This document shows positions 63,668 through 64,000 of a stretch of DNA of 64,000 nt, piece by piece. Positions within the stretch are counted from its first letter, which is position 1. Each line of letters begins with the position of its first letter. The DNA comes from Mycolicibacterium sp. P9-64. GTDB lineage: Bacteria; Actinomycetota; Actinomycetes; Mycobacteriales; Mycobacteriaceae. A program made the position numbers and the translations under genes. The DNA is taken from assembly GCF_008329605.1 (NCBI RefSeq), contig NZ_NPKO01000005.1, positions 310,001-374,000 on the forward strand, read 5' to 3'. The notes beneath the pieces are model-generated. The model saw nothing but the letters and a program-made list of their open reading frames with translations. It did not search any database and was not told where the DNA came from.

Positions 63668-63753
63668 GACCGCACCGTACTACAACTAACAGAGTAACTG
63701 GAGATTGATCGCGGAAAACTGTCGGTTTTGGTCCGGCCCGGCCTCTTACCGGT

Positions 63754-63978
63754 ATGAACACGCCAACCAGCTACTGCATCGTCGACCGGCTGCACGCGCG
63801 GTGTGCAGCGAGGGTGCCTGCCAACCGGATCGCCGCCACGGTGTCGGCGTGGTTGGCCGAATTGGGGGTCGAGAGCCCGATGGCGGAGGACCTCGCCCGT
63901 GCCGCCCGGGCAGGCGACTGGCCCTCCGTGCACGCCATCGGAGACTGGCTGTCCGTCGACGTCACGGTCGCAGCCTGA
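63754..63978 (+). CDS. Small hypothetical protein
   Basis: This is a 74-residue frame with balanced, protein-like composition and helical segments (ANRIAATVSAWLAELGV and PMAEDLARAARAGDWPSVHAIGDWL), divergent from the thiolase. There is no clear Shine-Dalgarno, and I do not recognise a family. The coding call is moderate; a frame on the opposite strand of similar length looks less protein-like. Confidence 0.45.
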   Translation: MNTPTSYCIVDRLHARCAARVPANRIAATVSAWLAELGVESPMAEDLARAARAGDWPSVHAIGDWLSVDVTVAA

Positions 63979-64000
63979 CGGTCTCACCGGCTCTGTGCTG

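Noticed and set aside
1..64000. CRISPR arrays, rRNA, tRNA and insertion sequences
   Set aside because: No regularly spaced repeats of CRISPR size, no rRNA or tRNA-like sequence and no transposase motif were seen on either strand.

Overview
This is high-GC actinobacterial DNA. The right third (about 44.9-63.7 kb) keeps the gene order of Mycobacterium tuberculosis Rv0904c-Rv0914c (accD3, echA6, an UlaG-like hydrolase, a beta-lactamase-like lipoprotein, ctpE, the Rv0909/Rv0910-type pair, a two-domain VOC protein, a small membrane protein, a carotenoid oxygenase-like protein and an SCP-x-type thiolase), with extra genes between them. That points to an environmental, probably fast-growing Mycobacterium/Mycolicibacterium. 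The gene-order comparison is from memory, not from a search.

Layout. 0-4.4 kb: two AMP-forming acyl-CoA synthetases, an MpaB-like oxygenase and a TetR regulator. 4.4-12.3 kb: a primary-amine catabolic cluster (IclR regulator, two APC permeases, aldehyde dehydrogenase, copper amine oxidase) that shares a repeated TCAAATGAGAAT promoter motif. 12.2-14.9 kb: a VOC protein, a flavin monooxygenase and a divergent TetR regulator. 14.9-39.7 kb: a C1-metabolism island. 39.7-44.9 kb: an amidase locus (alpha/beta hydrolase, formamidase/acetamidase, FmdB zinc ribbon, MarR, AmiC-like amide sensor). 44.9-63.7 kb: the conserved mycobacterial block.

The island is the main find. It encodes a quinoprotein alcohol/methanol dehydrogenase with the extra Asp typical of lanthanide-dependent enzymes, a cupredoxin-fold partner, a full pqqABCDE set including a 38-residue PqqA, an MntP-like transporter, a nine-cysteine mini-protein and KatG. 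It also encodes the ribulose monophosphate (RuMP) route: hxlB, hxlA, rpe, rpiB, tkt, tal and gnd. Regulators are a GAF-LytTR protein, a NarL-type two-component pair, a histidine-kinase-like/LuxR fusion and an IdeR paralogue with all metal ligands. The logic reads as methanol (or another alcohol) oxidised to an aldehyde by the PQQ enzyme, formaldehyde fixed onto ribulose 5-phosphate by HxlA/HxlB, and the acceptor regenerated by Tkt/Tal/Rpe/RpiB or oxidised through Gnd. Neither the quinoprotein nor its cupredoxin partner has a visible signal peptide, and the cupredoxin lacks the copper cysteine, so electron transfer here may differ from known periplasmic methanol dehydrogenases.

The island is bracketed by two copies of the 3' end of a tetR gene. 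The left copy ends an intact tetR (14353-14892). The right copy is a decayed relic fused behind the transaldolase. This is direct evidence that the 25-kb block was inserted at the end of tetR. No integrase, transposase, tRNA, rRNA or CRISPR array was seen.
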